A stretch of DNA of 36,645 nucleotides from Legionella sp. (GCA_027437055.1 DAIAOV010000019.1:1-36645); one strand, 5' to 3'. Numbered from the stretch's first letter, positions 9,908-19,053 are shown. Program-made: numbers and translations. The notes: generated by a model from the sequence alone, not told the origin.

Positions 9908-11551
9908 TTATCCCCGATCAACCCATGTTTTAACCACTTGCGCTACCCTTTTAGGCTCCTTATCAACTACTTGACGCAACAAACTGAGTTGGGACTCATA
10001 GTCATGAACGTCTTTAAGAGATATCGTTGTACCGTCATAAGTTAACTCTTTTGGAGATTGTTCTTCTTCAGCTTGCTCTTCATCCTTATCAGAGGCAAGA
10101 GTCTTTAGCATAGGCCTCAGTACACCAAATATTATGCCTAGGACAAATAAGGCGCCACCAACTTGTTTAATTACCGACCAAAAACCATCCTTCTGCCAAA
10201 AATGCTCCTCTGGTAAAGGCGGTATGGGATCTGGTTTAATAAAACTGCTATTAATCACGTTTAAGCTATCGCCTCGTTTCGCATCCAATCCGATAGCATC
10301 TGAAATCAAAAGCTTTAATTGATCAATTTCCTTAGAAGAAAGCGGTTTTTTCTCTAATTTTTTGGTTTTCGGATCCATTATAGGTCTATCATCTACAATC
10401 ACAGCAACAGATAAACGTTTAATTGTACCTGGTTGATTTTTCGTATGACTTACTGTCTTATCTAACTCAAAATTCTTAGTGCTTTGAGTACGATAATCCT
10501 GGGACTGGCTTTGTTCAGAAGTAGTTTGTTGTACAGGCTGAGCGTTTTTCTGTGCTGCGTTCTTGGGCTGTAAATTTTTACTGACTAAATTGGGATTAGC
10601 TTGCGGAGTATTAGTTAAAGAACCAGGAACACCACTAGCGTTATCTGTTGTATTACGCTTTTCCTCCATACTCTGTTCACTACGTAAAGAAGGTAACTCG
10701 GGATTAAACATCTCTTGAGTTTGTTCGTAACTGGTAAAATCAATGTCAGCAGAAACCTTCGCTCTTACACGACCATAACCTAAAATAGGAGTCAAAATAT
10801 CCTGTATTTTTTGTGCGTACTGACGTTCTAAAGTCTGCCTGTAATCAAGAAAACGTTCAGTATCCGAAAATAAAGTTTGTCCAGCTCCTTCATTGAGTAA
10901 CTGACCATCTTGATCGACCACAGTCACTTTACTGGCACTTAAATTGGGAATACTGGACGCAACCAAGTTAATAATTGCAGCAATGGTATTTTTTTTAAGC
11001 TCCACCCCAGAATACACATCAATAAACACAGATGCACTGGGTTCTTGCGCGTCCCTAACAAAAGCTGATTCTCTTGGAATAGCAAGATGAACTCGAGCCG
11101 CTTTAATGTCATTAAATTTACTTATGGTACGGGCTAGCTCCAACTCCAACGCTTGTTTGTAACGAGCATTCTCCATGAATTGACTGGTATTAAACGCATT
11201 ATTGTTGGCAAATAGTTCTTCTGTACCACTCGTCTCACGCGGTAACCCTTCTGCTGCAAGTTTAAATCGTGCACTTTGCAAACTGTCAGCCGGAACCATT
11301 AGCATGCCACTATTTTTATCAATCTTAAATTCTATGCCATTACGCTCAAGCACTGCGATTATTTCTGTAGACTCACGTGCATTCATTTGGCTGAATAAAG
11401 GAACGTAACTAGGTTCTCGAGACCATAATACGACAGCCAAGCCAATTGCTATACTTGCAGCTAACCCGACCAATAAACCTATTTGCCGTGGTATAGATAA
11501 GCTTGCAAATTTTGCTGCTGCTGTTGAAGCATTATCAGCCAGTGACATCAT
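9908..11551 (-). CDS. fliF: Flagellar MS-ring protein FliF
   Basis: A 547-residue inner-membrane ring protein that forms the base of the flagellum and houses the export gate. Transmembrane helix 1 lies at about residues 24-43 and helix 2 at about 465-483. Between them are the ring-building motifs RBM1-3; the YVPLFSQMNARE...I..LE.NGIEFKI region is typical of the YscJ/FliF N-terminal domain. A low-complexity Gln/Ser/Asn-rich stretch near residues 300-355 corresponds to the variable beta-collar region. The last 60 residues (acidic run then SQLSLLRQVVDKEPKRVAQV) are the FliG-binding tail. AGGAG lies three bases before the first of two tandem ATGs and six before the second; the second (11548) may be preferred. 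Confidence 0.96.
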   Translation of the reverse strand: MMSLADNASTAAAKFASLSIPRQIGLLVGLAASIAIGLAVVLWSREPSYVPLFSQMNARESTEIIAVLERNGIEFKIDKNSGMLMVPADSLQSARFKLAAEGLPRETSGTEELFANNNAFNTSQFMENARYKQALELELARTISKFNDIKAARVHLAIPRESAFVRDAQEPSASVFIDVYSGVELKKNTIAAIINLVASSIPNLSASKVTVVDQDGQLLNEGAGQTLFSDTERFLDYRQTLERQYAQKIQDILTPILGYGRVRAKVSADIDFTSYEQTQEMFNPELPSLRSEQSMEEKRNTTDNASGVPGSLTNTPQANPNLVSKNLQPKNAAQKNAQPVQQTTSEQSQSQDYRTQSTKNFELDKTVSHTKNQPGTIKRLSVAVIVDDRPIMDPKTKKLEKKPLSSKEIDQLKLLISDAIGLDAKRGDSLNVINSSFIKPDPIPPLPEEHFWQKDGFWSVIKQVGGALFVLGIIFGVLRPMLKTLASDKDEEQAEEEQSPKELTYDGTTISLKDVHDYESQLSLLRQVVDKEPKRVAQVVKTWVDRG

Positions 11552-11682
11552 TCACTCCTGTAGTATCCTAGAAAAAGCAGTTGAGCCCTACTGCGCAAGC
11601 TAATGGCACTGAACCTACTGAATTTCCTAGGATTATGAACTTACGCAAAAAGTCGAATATCTACCATGAAACAAGAGGCCCA
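11552..11682 (-). other. Structured fliE-fliF spacer
   Basis: A 131-base gap inside an otherwise tightly packed operon. It contains a distant inverted repeat ATCCTAG (11565-11571) / CTAGGAT (11627-11633) enclosing a second, GCAGT (11577-11581) / ACTGC (11590-11594). The fliF ribosome site (AGGAG) is at its downstream end. It could fold in the mRNA and tune FliE to FliF levels or act as a processing site; no promoter is obvious. Confidence 0.35.
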
Positions 11683-11997
11683 TTATACCGGCATATTCAT
11701 AATATCTTGATACGCTTGCACTAATTTATTTCTTACTCTTAAAGTAGCTTCAAATCCCAAATTAGATTTTTGTCCCGCAATCATGACTTCTCCCAAACTG
11801 ACATTGGGATCTCCCATTTCAAAACGAGCTTTTAATGCATCTGAAGACTGAGTCAAATCATTAACGTGATTTAATGTCTGTTGTAAAACAGCACCAAAAG
11901 AAACTTGATTTTCGCTTGACTCAATCCTGGATCCCTCGGCCTGGGTAGCCATAGTACGTATTTGATTGAGTAAATGTATTGTATTGATCTCACTCAT
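11683..11997 (-). CDS. fliE: Flagellar hook-basal body protein FliE
   Basis: A 104-residue rod component that joins the MS ring to the proximal rod and is the first protein exported through the flagellar apparatus. The middle and C-terminal parts (FGAVLQQTLNHVNDLTQSSDAL...F..G....LGEVMIAGQKSNL and VRNKLVQAYQDIMNMPV) are the conserved FliE signature, with the usual ending in M-P-V. A longer frame begins at 12030 with a Cys-rich leader (MNCYGCKKDKE), but the ATG at 11995-11997 is preceded by AAAAGGA at good spacing and gives the usual length, so I place the start there. First gene of fliEFGHIJ, with its own upstream regulatory region. Confidence 0.95.
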   Translation of the reverse strand: MSEINTIHLLNQIRTMATQAEGSRIESSENQVSFGAVLQQTLNHVNDLTQSSDALKARFEMGDPNVSLGEVMIAGQKSNLGFEATLRVRNKLVQAYQDIMNMPV

Positions 11998-12105
11998 TTC
12001 CTTATCCTTTTTACATCCGTAACAGTTCACGAAATATTTCTAGCAATCCAGTTCAAGTTATCAACGAAGCATCGCCCTGAATTGCTTTGCCAAGGCCCGC
12101 AACGA

Positions 12106-12122
12106 CGAAATAAGCGTGCCCC
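12106..12122 (-). promoter_or_regulatory. Candidate sigma-54 (-24/-12) promoter of fliE
   Basis: On the minus strand the sequence reads GGGCACG-CTTA-TTTCG. Against the RpoN consensus TGGCACG-N4-TTGC the -24 half matches six of seven and the -12 half three of four (TTTC for TTGC); the altered base is in the important GC pair. Transcription would start about 95 bases before fliE. FleR, encoded just upstream, is a sigma-54 activator and flagellar class-II/III genes of this group are RpoN-dependent, which makes the site plausible but not certain. Confidence 0.4.
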
Positions 12123-12130
12123 GCTTACAT

Positions 12131-12164
12131 GTTTACAACACTACTACCCCAGCGAATTGTAAAC
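12131..12164. repeat. Inverted repeat upstream of fliE
   Basis: GTTTACAA (12131-12138) and TTGTAAAC (12157-12164) form a perfect 8-base inverted repeat with an 18-base spacer. It lies between the fleR stop and the candidate fliE promoter. It could be an activator site or part of the fleR mRNA end; there is no T-run after it on the minus strand, so a simple terminator is unlikely. Confidence 0.5.
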
Positions 12165-12187
12165 AGCCCCTAATATAATGATTGTTT

Positions 12188-13495
12188 TTAAACGACATAT
12201 CCTTCTTCTCGCATTTTAGCTAGTTTATATCTTAATGTCCGTTCACTTACCCCTAATAAAGCAGCTACTTGCTGCCTATTTCCCTCATGTTCCTGTAAGG
12301 TTTTTTCTATCAATTCAAACTCATGAATTTGCAAGTTCTTACTACTGGAAGTGACAGTCGTTTCAGGAGTTATTGCAGTCAATGATAACTGCAAATGTTC
12401 CTCCTCAATTATTCCCTGATTTTGCAATACTAATGCTCTTTGAACTACATTATCAAGTTCTCGCGCATTACCTGGCCAAGAGTAAGCCAACATTAATTTC
12501 TGCGCAGCAGGACTGATCACCGGGACAACAGGCTGCTTGTGTTGACAATGTTTACGAATTAGGTAGTTAGCCAAAGGAATAATATCGTTTTTCCGCTCTC
12601 TTAAAGGATGCCATTGTAGGGGAAAAATATTCAATCTGTAGAATAGATCCTCTCTAAAGCGACCCGCCTGAACCTCATCTTTTAGCTGTCTGTTCGTAGT
12701 GGCTAAAATACGAACATCCAAATTGATTATTTTGTTAGAGCCAATACGTTCAACTTCTTTTTCTTGCAGCACTCGCAATAACTTAGCTTGTAAGCTCAAC
12801 GGCATCTCACTCACTTCATCTAAAAGTAAAGTCCCTCCTTGAGCCTGTTCAAATTTACCTGGTGTTGATTTATAAGCCCCAGTAAAAGAACCTTTTTCAT
12901 AGCCAAATAAAGTAGCCTCTAGCATTTGTTCAGGAATAGCTGCGCAATTGATAGCAATAAATGGCTGTTTTTTGCGTGATGAATGATCGTGAATAAAATG
13001 AGCTAATACTTCCTTACCTGTCCCGCTTTCACCACTGATCATCACGCCCACATCCGATTGAGCAACCTTTAACGCCATGCTCAATAAAGCCTGACTTTTA
13101 GGGTCTTGGGCAATGGGATCATCATTATGATCGATTTCGACTTTAAGATATTGATTAATTTTTTCAGTTAAAGCCTGAGCACTAAACGGTTTTTGCAAAT
13201 AATCTACAGCGCCATGTCGTATTGCGGTTACTGCATCCTCCACGGAACCATAAGCGGTCATTAAAATAACAGGTACGCCAGGATGTTTTTTTTGAATTTC
13301 ATTTAATAATTGATTCCCATCCAACTTATCCATACGAATATCAGATAAAATTATAGAGGTATGGTGTAGCTCAAGAAGAGCTAACGCTTCTTTACCGTCT
13401 TTGGCAGTAATATAAGTATGGCCAGCAATAGTCATCGTTTCAGCCAGCGCCTCTCTTAATACTGGATCATCTTCAACAATTAAAACATGGCTCAT
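12188..13495 (-). CDS. fleR: Flagellar sigma-54-dependent response regulator FleR
   Basis: A 435-residue NtrC-class regulator that activates RpoN-dependent flagellar promoters after phosphorylation by FleS. Receiver domain at about 1-115 with acidic pair E8/D9-D10, phosphoacceptor D52 and conserved K102. AAA+ domain at about 130-365: Walker A GESGTGKE (155-162), sigma-54 contact loop GSFTGA (202-207, a Ser variant of GAFTGA), Walker B GGTLLLDE (220-227). C-terminal Fis-type helix-turn-helix ends in RQQVAALLGVSERTLRYKLA. ATG at 13495 has AGAAGGGA seven bases upstream. It follows fleS by 23 bases in one transcript and lies directly before fliE, as in Pseudomonas. Confidence 0.95.
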   Translation of the reverse strand: MSHVLIVEDDPVLREALAETMTIAGHTYITAKDGKEALALLELHHTSIILSDIRMDKLDGNQLLNEIQKKHPGVPVILMTAYGSVEDAVTAIRHGAVDYLQKPFSAQALTEKINQYLKVEIDHNDDPIAQDPKSQALLSMALKVAQSDVGVMISGESGTGKEVLAHFIHDHSSRKKQPFIAINCAAIPEQMLEATLFGYEKGSFTGAYKSTPGKFEQAQGGTLLLDEVSEMPLSLQAKLLRVLQEKEVERIGSNKIINLDVRILATTNRQLKDEVQAGRFREDLFYRLNIFPLQWHPLRERKNDIIPLANYLIRKHCQHKQPVVPVISPAAQKLMLAYSWPGNARELDNVVQRALVLQNQGIIEEEHLQLSLTAITPETTVTSSSKNLQIHEFELIEKTLQEHEGNRQQVAALLGVSERTLRYKLAKMREEGYVV

Positions 13496-13518
13496 AAGAA
13501 ATCCCTTCTCTTTTGTAA

Positions 13519-14547
13519 TTATCGTATGCCCTTATTTTCACCAGGCAAATATATGTTTATCTGCGTACCAAAGCCTTCTGTGGACTCTAATTGAACACGC
13601 CCCCTATGCGCTTTAACCACAGCAAAGACGACGGCTAAACCTAAACCAGTACCTTGAGCTTTGGTTGTGTAAAATGGTGAAAATGCTTGCGCTTTTACCC
13701 CTTCAGACATGCCTTTACCATTGTCCTCTACTGATATTTGTATACCTGAATCATCTATAGATGCAAGAGTTAAATTAATTTCTGTTGCCTCAGATTGCAA
13801 CGCATTTATTATGAGATTTAAAACTGCTCCAATTAAGGACTCGCCATGTATTAAAGCCTCTCGCGTTTTAAGTAAATTATTCACTTTAAATAGAGCTGGA
13901 GAAGATTCCACATAAAGATGAGCACGTTGTATTAATTCAGAGCACCAAGAACCCATATGAACATATTGCGGCTCTATAGACGCTCCTCTGGCAAATAACA
14001 ACAAATCATGAATCTGTTGTTCAATACTTGCATGACACTCTTGTAACCTTGTAATCCAATTTTGCATCCGTACATTTAAATCAGGAAGATTATTTAAATG
14101 CTCTGTATACAAAATTGCAGAAGATAAAGGAGTTCTAATTTGATGAGCTAACTGTGCAGTCATGGTACCAATAGCAACCAAGCGCTTCTCATTTTCTTTC
14201 GCTTTCTCATAATCTCTGGTTGCTGTAATATCCGCTAAAGTAATTAAGAGACCAGGTAAGCTATCCAAAGAAGAAATAGCCACATGAACGCGACGTCCAT
14301 CAGCCAGTGATACCTCATGACCGTCATCATCTCTGGGCACAAAAGCGCGTTGAATCACATCCAACCAAAGAGCATTAATTAAGCCATAACCCAGCATCGC
14401 TTCTGCCGCAGGGTTTAACCAAACAATACGACCTCGAGCATTCAAGATTACCAATGCATTGGGTAAACTGGATAAAATATCCCACTCAGATAATTCTATC
14501 TGTGGTTTTACCGCACATGTTTGATAAGTAGAATAATGCATAGACAC
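13519..14547 (-). CDS. fleS: Flagellar sensor histidine kinase FleS
   Basis: A 342-residue cytoplasmic two-component kinase, partner of FleR. No transmembrane segment is visible. A PAS domain covers about residues 22-110 (LPNALVILNARGRIVWLNPAAEAMLGY), followed by a short helix and the HisKA domain with phosphorylated H135 in LAHQIRTPLSS. The HATPase domain at about 230-338 holds the N box (LNLIINALQSEA), G1 (EDNGKGMS), the F box (SPFYTTK) and G2 (GTGLGLAVV). The longest frame begins with GTG at 14545-14547; an ATG two codons in (14541) is equally possible. Neither has a recognisable Shine-Dalgarno sequence, so translation may be weak or regulated. A perfect inverted repeat lies eight bases upstream. 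Confidence 0.92.
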   Translation of the reverse strand: MSMHYSTYQTCAVKPQIELSEWDILSSLPNALVILNARGRIVWLNPAAEAMLGYGLINALWLDVIQRAFVPRDDDGHEVSLADGRRVHVAISSLDSLPGLLITLADITATRDYEKAKENEKRLVAIGTMTAQLAHQIRTPLSSAILYTEHLNNLPDLNVRMQNWITRLQECHASIEQQIHDLLLFARGASIEPQYVHMGSWCSELIQRAHLYVESSPALFKVNNLLKTREALIHGESLIGAVLNLIINALQSEATEINLTLASIDDSGIQISVEDNGKGMSEGVKAQAFSPFYTTKAQGTGLGLAVVFAVVKAHRGRVQLESTEGFGTQINIYLPGENKGIR

Positions 14548-14554
14548 GTTTATT

Positions 14555-14579
14555 TTAGAGTTATATATACTGACTCTAA
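14555..14579. promoter_or_regulatory. Inverted repeat (operator-like) in front of fleS
   Basis: TTAGAGT (14555-14561) and ACTCTAA (14573-14579) form a perfect 7-base inverted repeat with an 11-base AT-rich spacer that contains TATATATA, a possible -10 element. The site ends eight bases before the fleS GTG. It could be an operator over the fleSR promoter or an RNA hairpin covering the translation start. Confidence 0.45.
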
Positions 14580-14640
14580 CAAACTTTAAGCCAAATGAAA
14601 ATGTGATTAAAATCAGTTAATTAAATTGAATAATAAACAG

Positions 14641-14655
14641 CCACTAATCTAGTGG
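14641..14655 (-). terminator. Hairpin terminator after rarA
   Basis: CCACTA-GAT-TAGTGG on the minus strand, 20 bases after the rarA stop, followed by CTGTTTATTATTC. The stem is six base pairs and the T-run is interrupted, so this is a modest terminator that would separate ftsK-lolA-rarA from fleSR. Confidence 0.5.
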
Positions 14656-14674
14656 TAAATGTTCACGCTTATAT

Positions 14675-15979
14675 CTATTGTTTCTTTGTTTTTTCTTCAT
14701 CTAATTTTCTTAAAAAAGCTAGTTTCTCTGCAATTTTTGCCTCTAAACCGCGCTGTACAGGTTGATACCAGCCTGGAGCAATAAGATCGTCAGGGAAATA
14801 ATGTTCGCCTGCTGCATAACCATGAGGCTCATCATGAGCATAACGATAATCATGACCGTAACCCAATTTTTTCATTAACCGAGTGGGAGCATTGCGTAGA
14901 TGCACAGGTACCTCTCTAGACTTATCTTTTTTTACAAAATCCATAGCTTGATTAAATGCTTTATATCCTGCGTTACTTTTAGCGGCAACTGCAAGGTAAA
15001 TAACTGCCTGTGCTAAAGCTAATTCGCCTTCTGGTGAGCCTAACCGTTCATAAGTTAGGGCAGCCTCATTAGCAATTTGCATTCCTCGTGGATCCGCTAA
15101 GCCTACATCCTCCCAGGACATTCTAATAATACGTCGAGCCAAATAATGAGGATCTACTCCTCCATCTAACATACGACATAACCAGTAAAGGGCTGCATCA
15201 GGGTCAGAACCGCGTACGGATTTGTGTAAAGCGGAAATCTGATCATAAAAATGCTCTCCACCTTTATCAAATCGTCTAGCATTGGGTGTCAAGGCGTTGT
15301 TTACCAACTCTTTATTCACTCGCGTAGTATGTAATGCAGAGCAAGCCGCTTTAATTTGTTCTAATAAATTGAGCAACCGCCTTGCATCCCCATCAGCGCA
15401 GGCAATAATAAGTTCCAATGCCTCATCATCAAATTGTAATTCTGCCAAAGCCTTTGAATGGGCTCTTTGGAATAATTGTTTTAACTCATCATCTGTTAAT
15501 GATTTTAGAACATATACTTGAGCTCGTGACAATAATGCGGAATTAACTTCAAATGAGGGATTTTCAGTCGTAGCGCCAATAAACGTAACAAGACCAGACT
15601 CGGTATAAGGTAACAAAGCATCCTGTTGGGCTTTATTGAAACGATGAATTTCATCGATAAATAATATAGTCTGTCTGCCATGGGCTAAATTATCTTGTGC
15701 TGCCTCCATAGCTGCTCGTATGTCTTTTACACCAGAAAAAACGGCGGATAATGCTATCCATTCACAATCAAATGCTTCCGCAGTTAATTTAGCTAAAGTA
15801 GTCTTACCAACTCCTGGAGGCCCCCAAAGTATCATAGAATGCAACTTACGACTCGCAAAACTGAGTTGTAATGGCTTGCCTTCCCCTAATAAATGGCGTT
15901 GGCCTATCACTTCATCCAGATTTTTAGGCCTTAAAAGCTCAGCTAAAGGAGAATTGGGTTCAGTTTTAAATAAACTCAT
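14675..15979 (-). CDS. rarA: Replication-associated recombination protein RarA (MgsA)
   Basis: A 434-residue AAA+ ATPase related to clamp loaders and eukaryotic WRNIP1; it acts at stalled replication forks and binds SSB. Walker A GPPGVGKT at 53-60, Walker B ILFIDEIHRFNKAQQD near 105-120, sensor 1 FIGATTENPSFEVN, sensor 2 GDARRLLNLLE, then the MgsA tetramerisation domain (YDQISALHKSVRGSDPDAALYWL...ARRIIRMSWEDVGLADP) and the C-terminal GYGHDYRYAHDEP motif. Length is normal. The start overlaps the lolA stop by four bases. The ftsK-lolA-rarA order is common in gammaproteobacteria. Confidence 0.97.
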   Translation of the reverse strand: MSLFKTEPNSPLAELLRPKNLDEVIGQRHLLGEGKPLQLSFASRKLHSMILWGPPGVGKTTLAKLTAEAFDCEWIALSAVFSGVKDIRAAMEAAQDNLAHGRQTILFIDEIHRFNKAQQDALLPYTESGLVTFIGATTENPSFEVNSALLSRAQVYVLKSLTDDELKQLFQRAHSKALAELQFDDEALELIIACADGDARRLLNLLEQIKAACSALHTTRVNKELVNNALTPNARRFDKGGEHFYDQISALHKSVRGSDPDAALYWLCRMLDGGVDPHYLARRIIRMSWEDVGLADPRGMQIANEAALTYERLGSPEGELALAQAVIYLAVAAKSNAGYKAFNQAMDFVKKDKSREVPVHLRNAPTRLMKKLGYGHDYRYAHDEPHGYAAGEHYFPDDLIAPGWYQPVQRGLEAKIAEKLAFLRKLDEEKTKKQ

Positions 15980-16587
15980 TGTTTGACTACATCGACTCCC
16001 TTAGGTGGCTTAAATTGAAATAATTTAGCAGCTAATTTGGGATTAGACTTAATTTGACTCAACTTAACTGAGGTCACTTGTCCTAATTGATCATGCAACT
16101 CCAAGCCTGTTAATGCGTCAGCAGTAAATATTAATTTAATTCGCTGAAAATTTGCCTTAGGGGATTTTGATTTCAGATCGAAAATAATTGTTTTCCCTTC
16201 ACTTTTTTCTGCAACATCAAAATCTCTAGTCACCGTATCATCATAACCACTCAAAAATAGAGCCGCTGTTCCGCCTAAGCCTTTTTCTTGTTTTTTAACA
16301 CTGACTTGCTCTAAATCAACATCATAAACCCACATTTTTTGTCCGTCAGCCACTACCAATTGTGCCATAGGTGACTTAGTTTGCCAGCGAAAACGGCCCG
16401 GTCTCTCTAAAGCCATTGTTCCTGAAGAGCGAGATACTTCTTTATGTTTGGCTTTTACTACTTGATTAAAATCAGCAGTCATGGAACGAATAGCATTCAA
16501 TTTTGTTTGTAAAAGCTCTGCTGGAGTCTGAGTAAATGCTGCTCCAGAACATGTTAAAAGTAAGCCTATAAGTATTTTTTTCATCAT
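15976..16587 (-). CDS. lolA: Outer-membrane lipoprotein carrier protein LolA
   Basis: A 203-residue periplasmic chaperone that takes lipoproteins from LolCDE at the inner membrane and hands them to LolB. An N-terminal signal peptide (KKILIGLLLTCSGAAFTQ) is cut near residues 17-20. The mature part carries the family pattern MTADFNQVV, RPGRFRWQTKSPMAQLVVADG and MWVYDVDLEQV, and ends FQFKPPKGVDVV. Tandem ATGs: the second (16582-16584) lies six bases from GAGGA and is the likelier start. The first ATG shares its A with the ftsK stop (TAATG), so translation is coupled to ftsK. Confidence 0.96.
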   Translation of the reverse strand: MMKKILIGLLLTCSGAAFTQTPAELLQTKLNAIRSMTADFNQVVKAKHKEVSRSSGTMALERPGRFRWQTKSPMAQLVVADGQKMWVYDVDLEQVSVKKQEKGLGGTAALFLSGYDDTVTRDFDVAEKSEGKTIIFDLKSKSPKANFQRIKLIFTADALTGLELHDQLGQVTSVKLSQIKSNPKLAAKLFQFKPPKGVDVVKQ

Positions 16588-19007
16588 TATTCCTCAGTTA
16601 CTGAATTCACTAAAACATCTCTATAACCACCTTCTAAAGGTCCAACAATACCTGTTCGTTCCATTTCTTCAACCATTCTTGCTGCGCGGTTATAACCAAT
16701 TTTTAATCGTCTTTGTACTGAGGAAATACTGGCTTTACGTGTTTGAATCACAAACTCCACCGCTTGATCATAAAGTGGATCATCTTCTTCAGCAGTAGAT
16801 TGGCCATCCTCGTCAAAGCCTCCCTCAGTTCCATCCCCCGGCATTCTTAAAATATCCTCTATATAATCAGGTTCGCCTTTTAAACGCCAATCGTCAGCAA
16901 CTCGATGTACTTCCTTATCATCCATATAGGCCCCATGAACACGTAAAGGAGCACCACTACCTGGCGCTAAATACAGCATATCACCGTGTCCAAGCAATTG
17001 TTCTGCACCTTGCTGATCCAAAATAGTGCGTGAATCAATTTTTGACGAAACTTGAAACGAAATTCGTGTTGGGATGTTCGATTTAATAAGGCCAGTTAAT
17101 ACATCAACAGAAGGTCTTTGTGTTGCCAGTATCATATGGATCCCTGCCGCTCTAGCCTTTTGAGCAATACGCGCAATTAATTGTTCAACCTTTTTGCCCA
17201 CGACCATCATCATGTCAGCAAGCTCATCAATCACAACGACAATAAAAGGTAAGGCCTCTAATTGCGGCGGCGTTTCCTCCATGGAATCCACTGGTTTCCA
17301 TAAGGGATTTACTAGAGGTTCGCCATTAGCAATGGCTTCAGCTACTTTAGCATTATATCCCGCTAAATTTCTTACCCCTAAAGATGCCATTAATCGGTAT
17401 CTTCGCTCCATTTCCTCCACGCACCAACGCAAAGCACTGGCCGCCTCTTTCATATCAGTAACAACTGGTGTCAGTAAATGAGGAATGCCATCATATACCG
17501 ATAACTCAAGCATTTTAGGATCAACCATAATCAGACGAACTTGATCAGGAGTTGCTTTAAAGAGAATACTAAGAATCATGGCATTAATACCCACCGACTT
17601 ACCTGAGCCAGTAGTACCAGCAACTAATAAATGAGGCATCTTAGCCAAATCAACAATCATGGGATGACCGCTAATATCCACACCTAAAGCCAAAGCTAAA
17701 GGTGAATGAGCTTGTTGATACACATCAGCGGACAAAACATCAGCCAGACGCACTACTTGGCGTGAATGATTAGGTAATTCAAGTCCTACTACTGTTTTAC
17801 CCGGAATTACTTCAACTACACGAACGGAGGTAACAGACAAAGAACGGGCTAAATCTTTAGCCAATGCGGTTAGCTTACTCACTTTAACTCCTGCAGCTAA
17901 CTGAAGTTCAAAGCGAGTAACCACTGGCCCCGGATGGACCGCTACTACGTCCGCCTGAATACCAAAATCTAATAAGTGCTGTTCTACTTCACGAGAGACA
18001 TTCTCTAATTCTTGATGAGTATAACCGCTCAGAGGTTTACCAGGTTCTCCTTTATCCAGTAAATTCAAGCTCGGTAGAACACCAGAAGTAGTTCCTGATG
18101 TATTGATTTTTGGAGCACGTATCTCTTTAAACTCTTTTACTGGTTTAACAATTTCAATCTTTTCTTCAGTAGGCGCAATTAGGATTGGTGCTAGTTTTTC
18201 CCTGCTTTTTTCCTTTTCCTTCTCAGTTTCCTTTTCTTTTTCCTTTTCCTTACCTAATTTAAATAATCTAGGAGCAGATTTTTCAACCGGTGTTTCTGCC
18301 ATAACTACCGGTATGGATTCACGAGATTTATAATGTTCTATTCCTGCGTTACCCAAATGCAAGATTTTTTTTGATGCAGCATAAGTGGTATTAACAGACC
18401 ATAAAGTATAAAAACCAATGAGTTCAATGAACCTCACCCAAGATAAGCCTGTTAGCCAAGTAATCCCCACTAAAAGCATAGCAAATAAAAGTAAGGTAGC
18501 ACCATGTAAATTAAGCATCTGATACCAGCCGCCCCCCACGGCCTGCCCTATAATACCGCCCGCACTGTGAATGGAATCCAATGCTTTGATTTGTGGCTCC
18601 AAGCTTAATAAACCGCACCCTCCAGCGGTCATGAGGATAAATCCAACACTGCGCAGCATTAGAACGGTTCTATCAATGGCTTTTACAGCACGAAAGTCTT
18701 TCAATATGGCCCATGCGATGTAAACAATGGCAATTGGCAATAAATAAGCAAAATAGCCAAATGCAAAATACAGTGCATCAGCAAGATAAGCCCCTACCTG
18801 TCCTCCTGAATTGATAATTTTAACACCACTGTGAGAGGCATGAGACCATCCAGGATCGCTTAGCTGATAGGTAAATAAAGATAAAAGTACAAATAATGCA
18901 CCGGCAAGAATGAGGATAAAACTACCTTCACTCAAACGTTTAATCATAAAATTTGGCATGGTTTTTTTGGGGGTACCAGCCTGTTTTCCCATATGTTGTT
19001 TTGCCAT
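16587..19007 (-). CDS. ftsK: DNA translocase FtsK
   Basis: An 806-residue septal DNA pump that clears chromosome termini and triggers XerCD recombination at dif. The N-terminal membrane domain has about four helices (roughly 30-48, 78-102, 119-138, 168-188). A linker of some 130 residues includes a Lys/Glu hexamer-like run at 252-271. The motor has Walker [10 protein letters not shown] (463-471), Walker [14 protein letters not shown], and [14 protein letters not shown]. The C-terminal gamma winged helix ([25 protein letters not shown]) reads KOPS. The linker is far shorter than in E. coli (1329 residues) but normal for this group. No clear ribosome site precedes the ATG at 19007; internal ATGs at codons 6 and 17 or 21 are alternatives. 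Confidence 0.96.
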   Translation of the reverse strand: MAKQHMGKQAGTPKKTMPNFMIKRLSEGSFILILAGALFVLLSLFTYQLSDPGWSHASHSGVKIINSGGQVGAYLADALYFAFGYFAYLLPIAIVYIAWAILKDFRAVKAIDRTVLMLRSVGFILMTAGGCGLLSLEPQIKALDSIHSAGGIIGQAVGGGWYQMLNLHGATLLLFAMLLVGITWLTGLSWVRFIELIGFYTLWSVNTTYAASKKILHLGNAGIEHYKSRESIPVVMAETPVEKSAPRLFKLGKEKEKEKETEKEKEKSREKLAPILIAPTEEKIEIVKPVKEFKEIRAPKINTSGTTSGVLPSLNLLDKGEPGKPLSGYTHQELENVSREVEQHLLDFGIQADVVAVHPGPVVTRFELQLAAGVKVSKLTALAKDLARSLSVTSVRVVEVIPGKTVVGLELPNHSRQVVRLADVLSADVYQQAHSPLALALGVDISGHPMIVDLAKMPHLLVAGTTGSGKSVGINAMILSILFKATPDQVRLIMVDPKMLELSVYDGIPHLLTPVVTDMKEAASALRWCVEEMERRYRLMASLGVRNLAGYNAKVAEAIANGEPLVNPLWKPVDSMEETPPQLEALPFIVVVIDELADMMMVVGKKVEQLIARIAQKARAAGIHMILATQRPSVDVLTGLIKSNIPTRISFQVSSKIDSRTILDQQGAEQLLGHGDMLYLAPGSGAPLRVHGAYMDDKEVHRVADDWRLKGEPDYIEDILRMPGDGTEGGFDEDGQSTAEEDDPLYDQAVEFVIQTRKASISSVQRRLKIGYNRAARMVEEMERTGIVGPLEGGYRDVLVNSVTEE
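18195..18254 (-). repeat. Lys/Glu-encoding microsatellite in ftsK linker
   Basis: The plus strand shows irregular repeats of TTTTCC, CTTTTC and CTTTTT, which on the coding strand give alternating Lys-Glu codons (residues about 251-271 of FtsK). The repeats are near-identical hexamers, a form that can gain or lose units by slippage without breaking the frame. Confidence 0.7.
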
Positions 19008-19053
19008 AGCTATTTTAATATGTCTGTTTTTGTCATAATATTCGCCATCTTAA

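Noticed and set aside
11998-12030. Longer FliE start with Cys-rich leader (MNCYGCKKDKE)
   Set aside because: The internal ATG at 11997 has a good ribosome site and gives the family's usual length; the leader covers that ribosome site.
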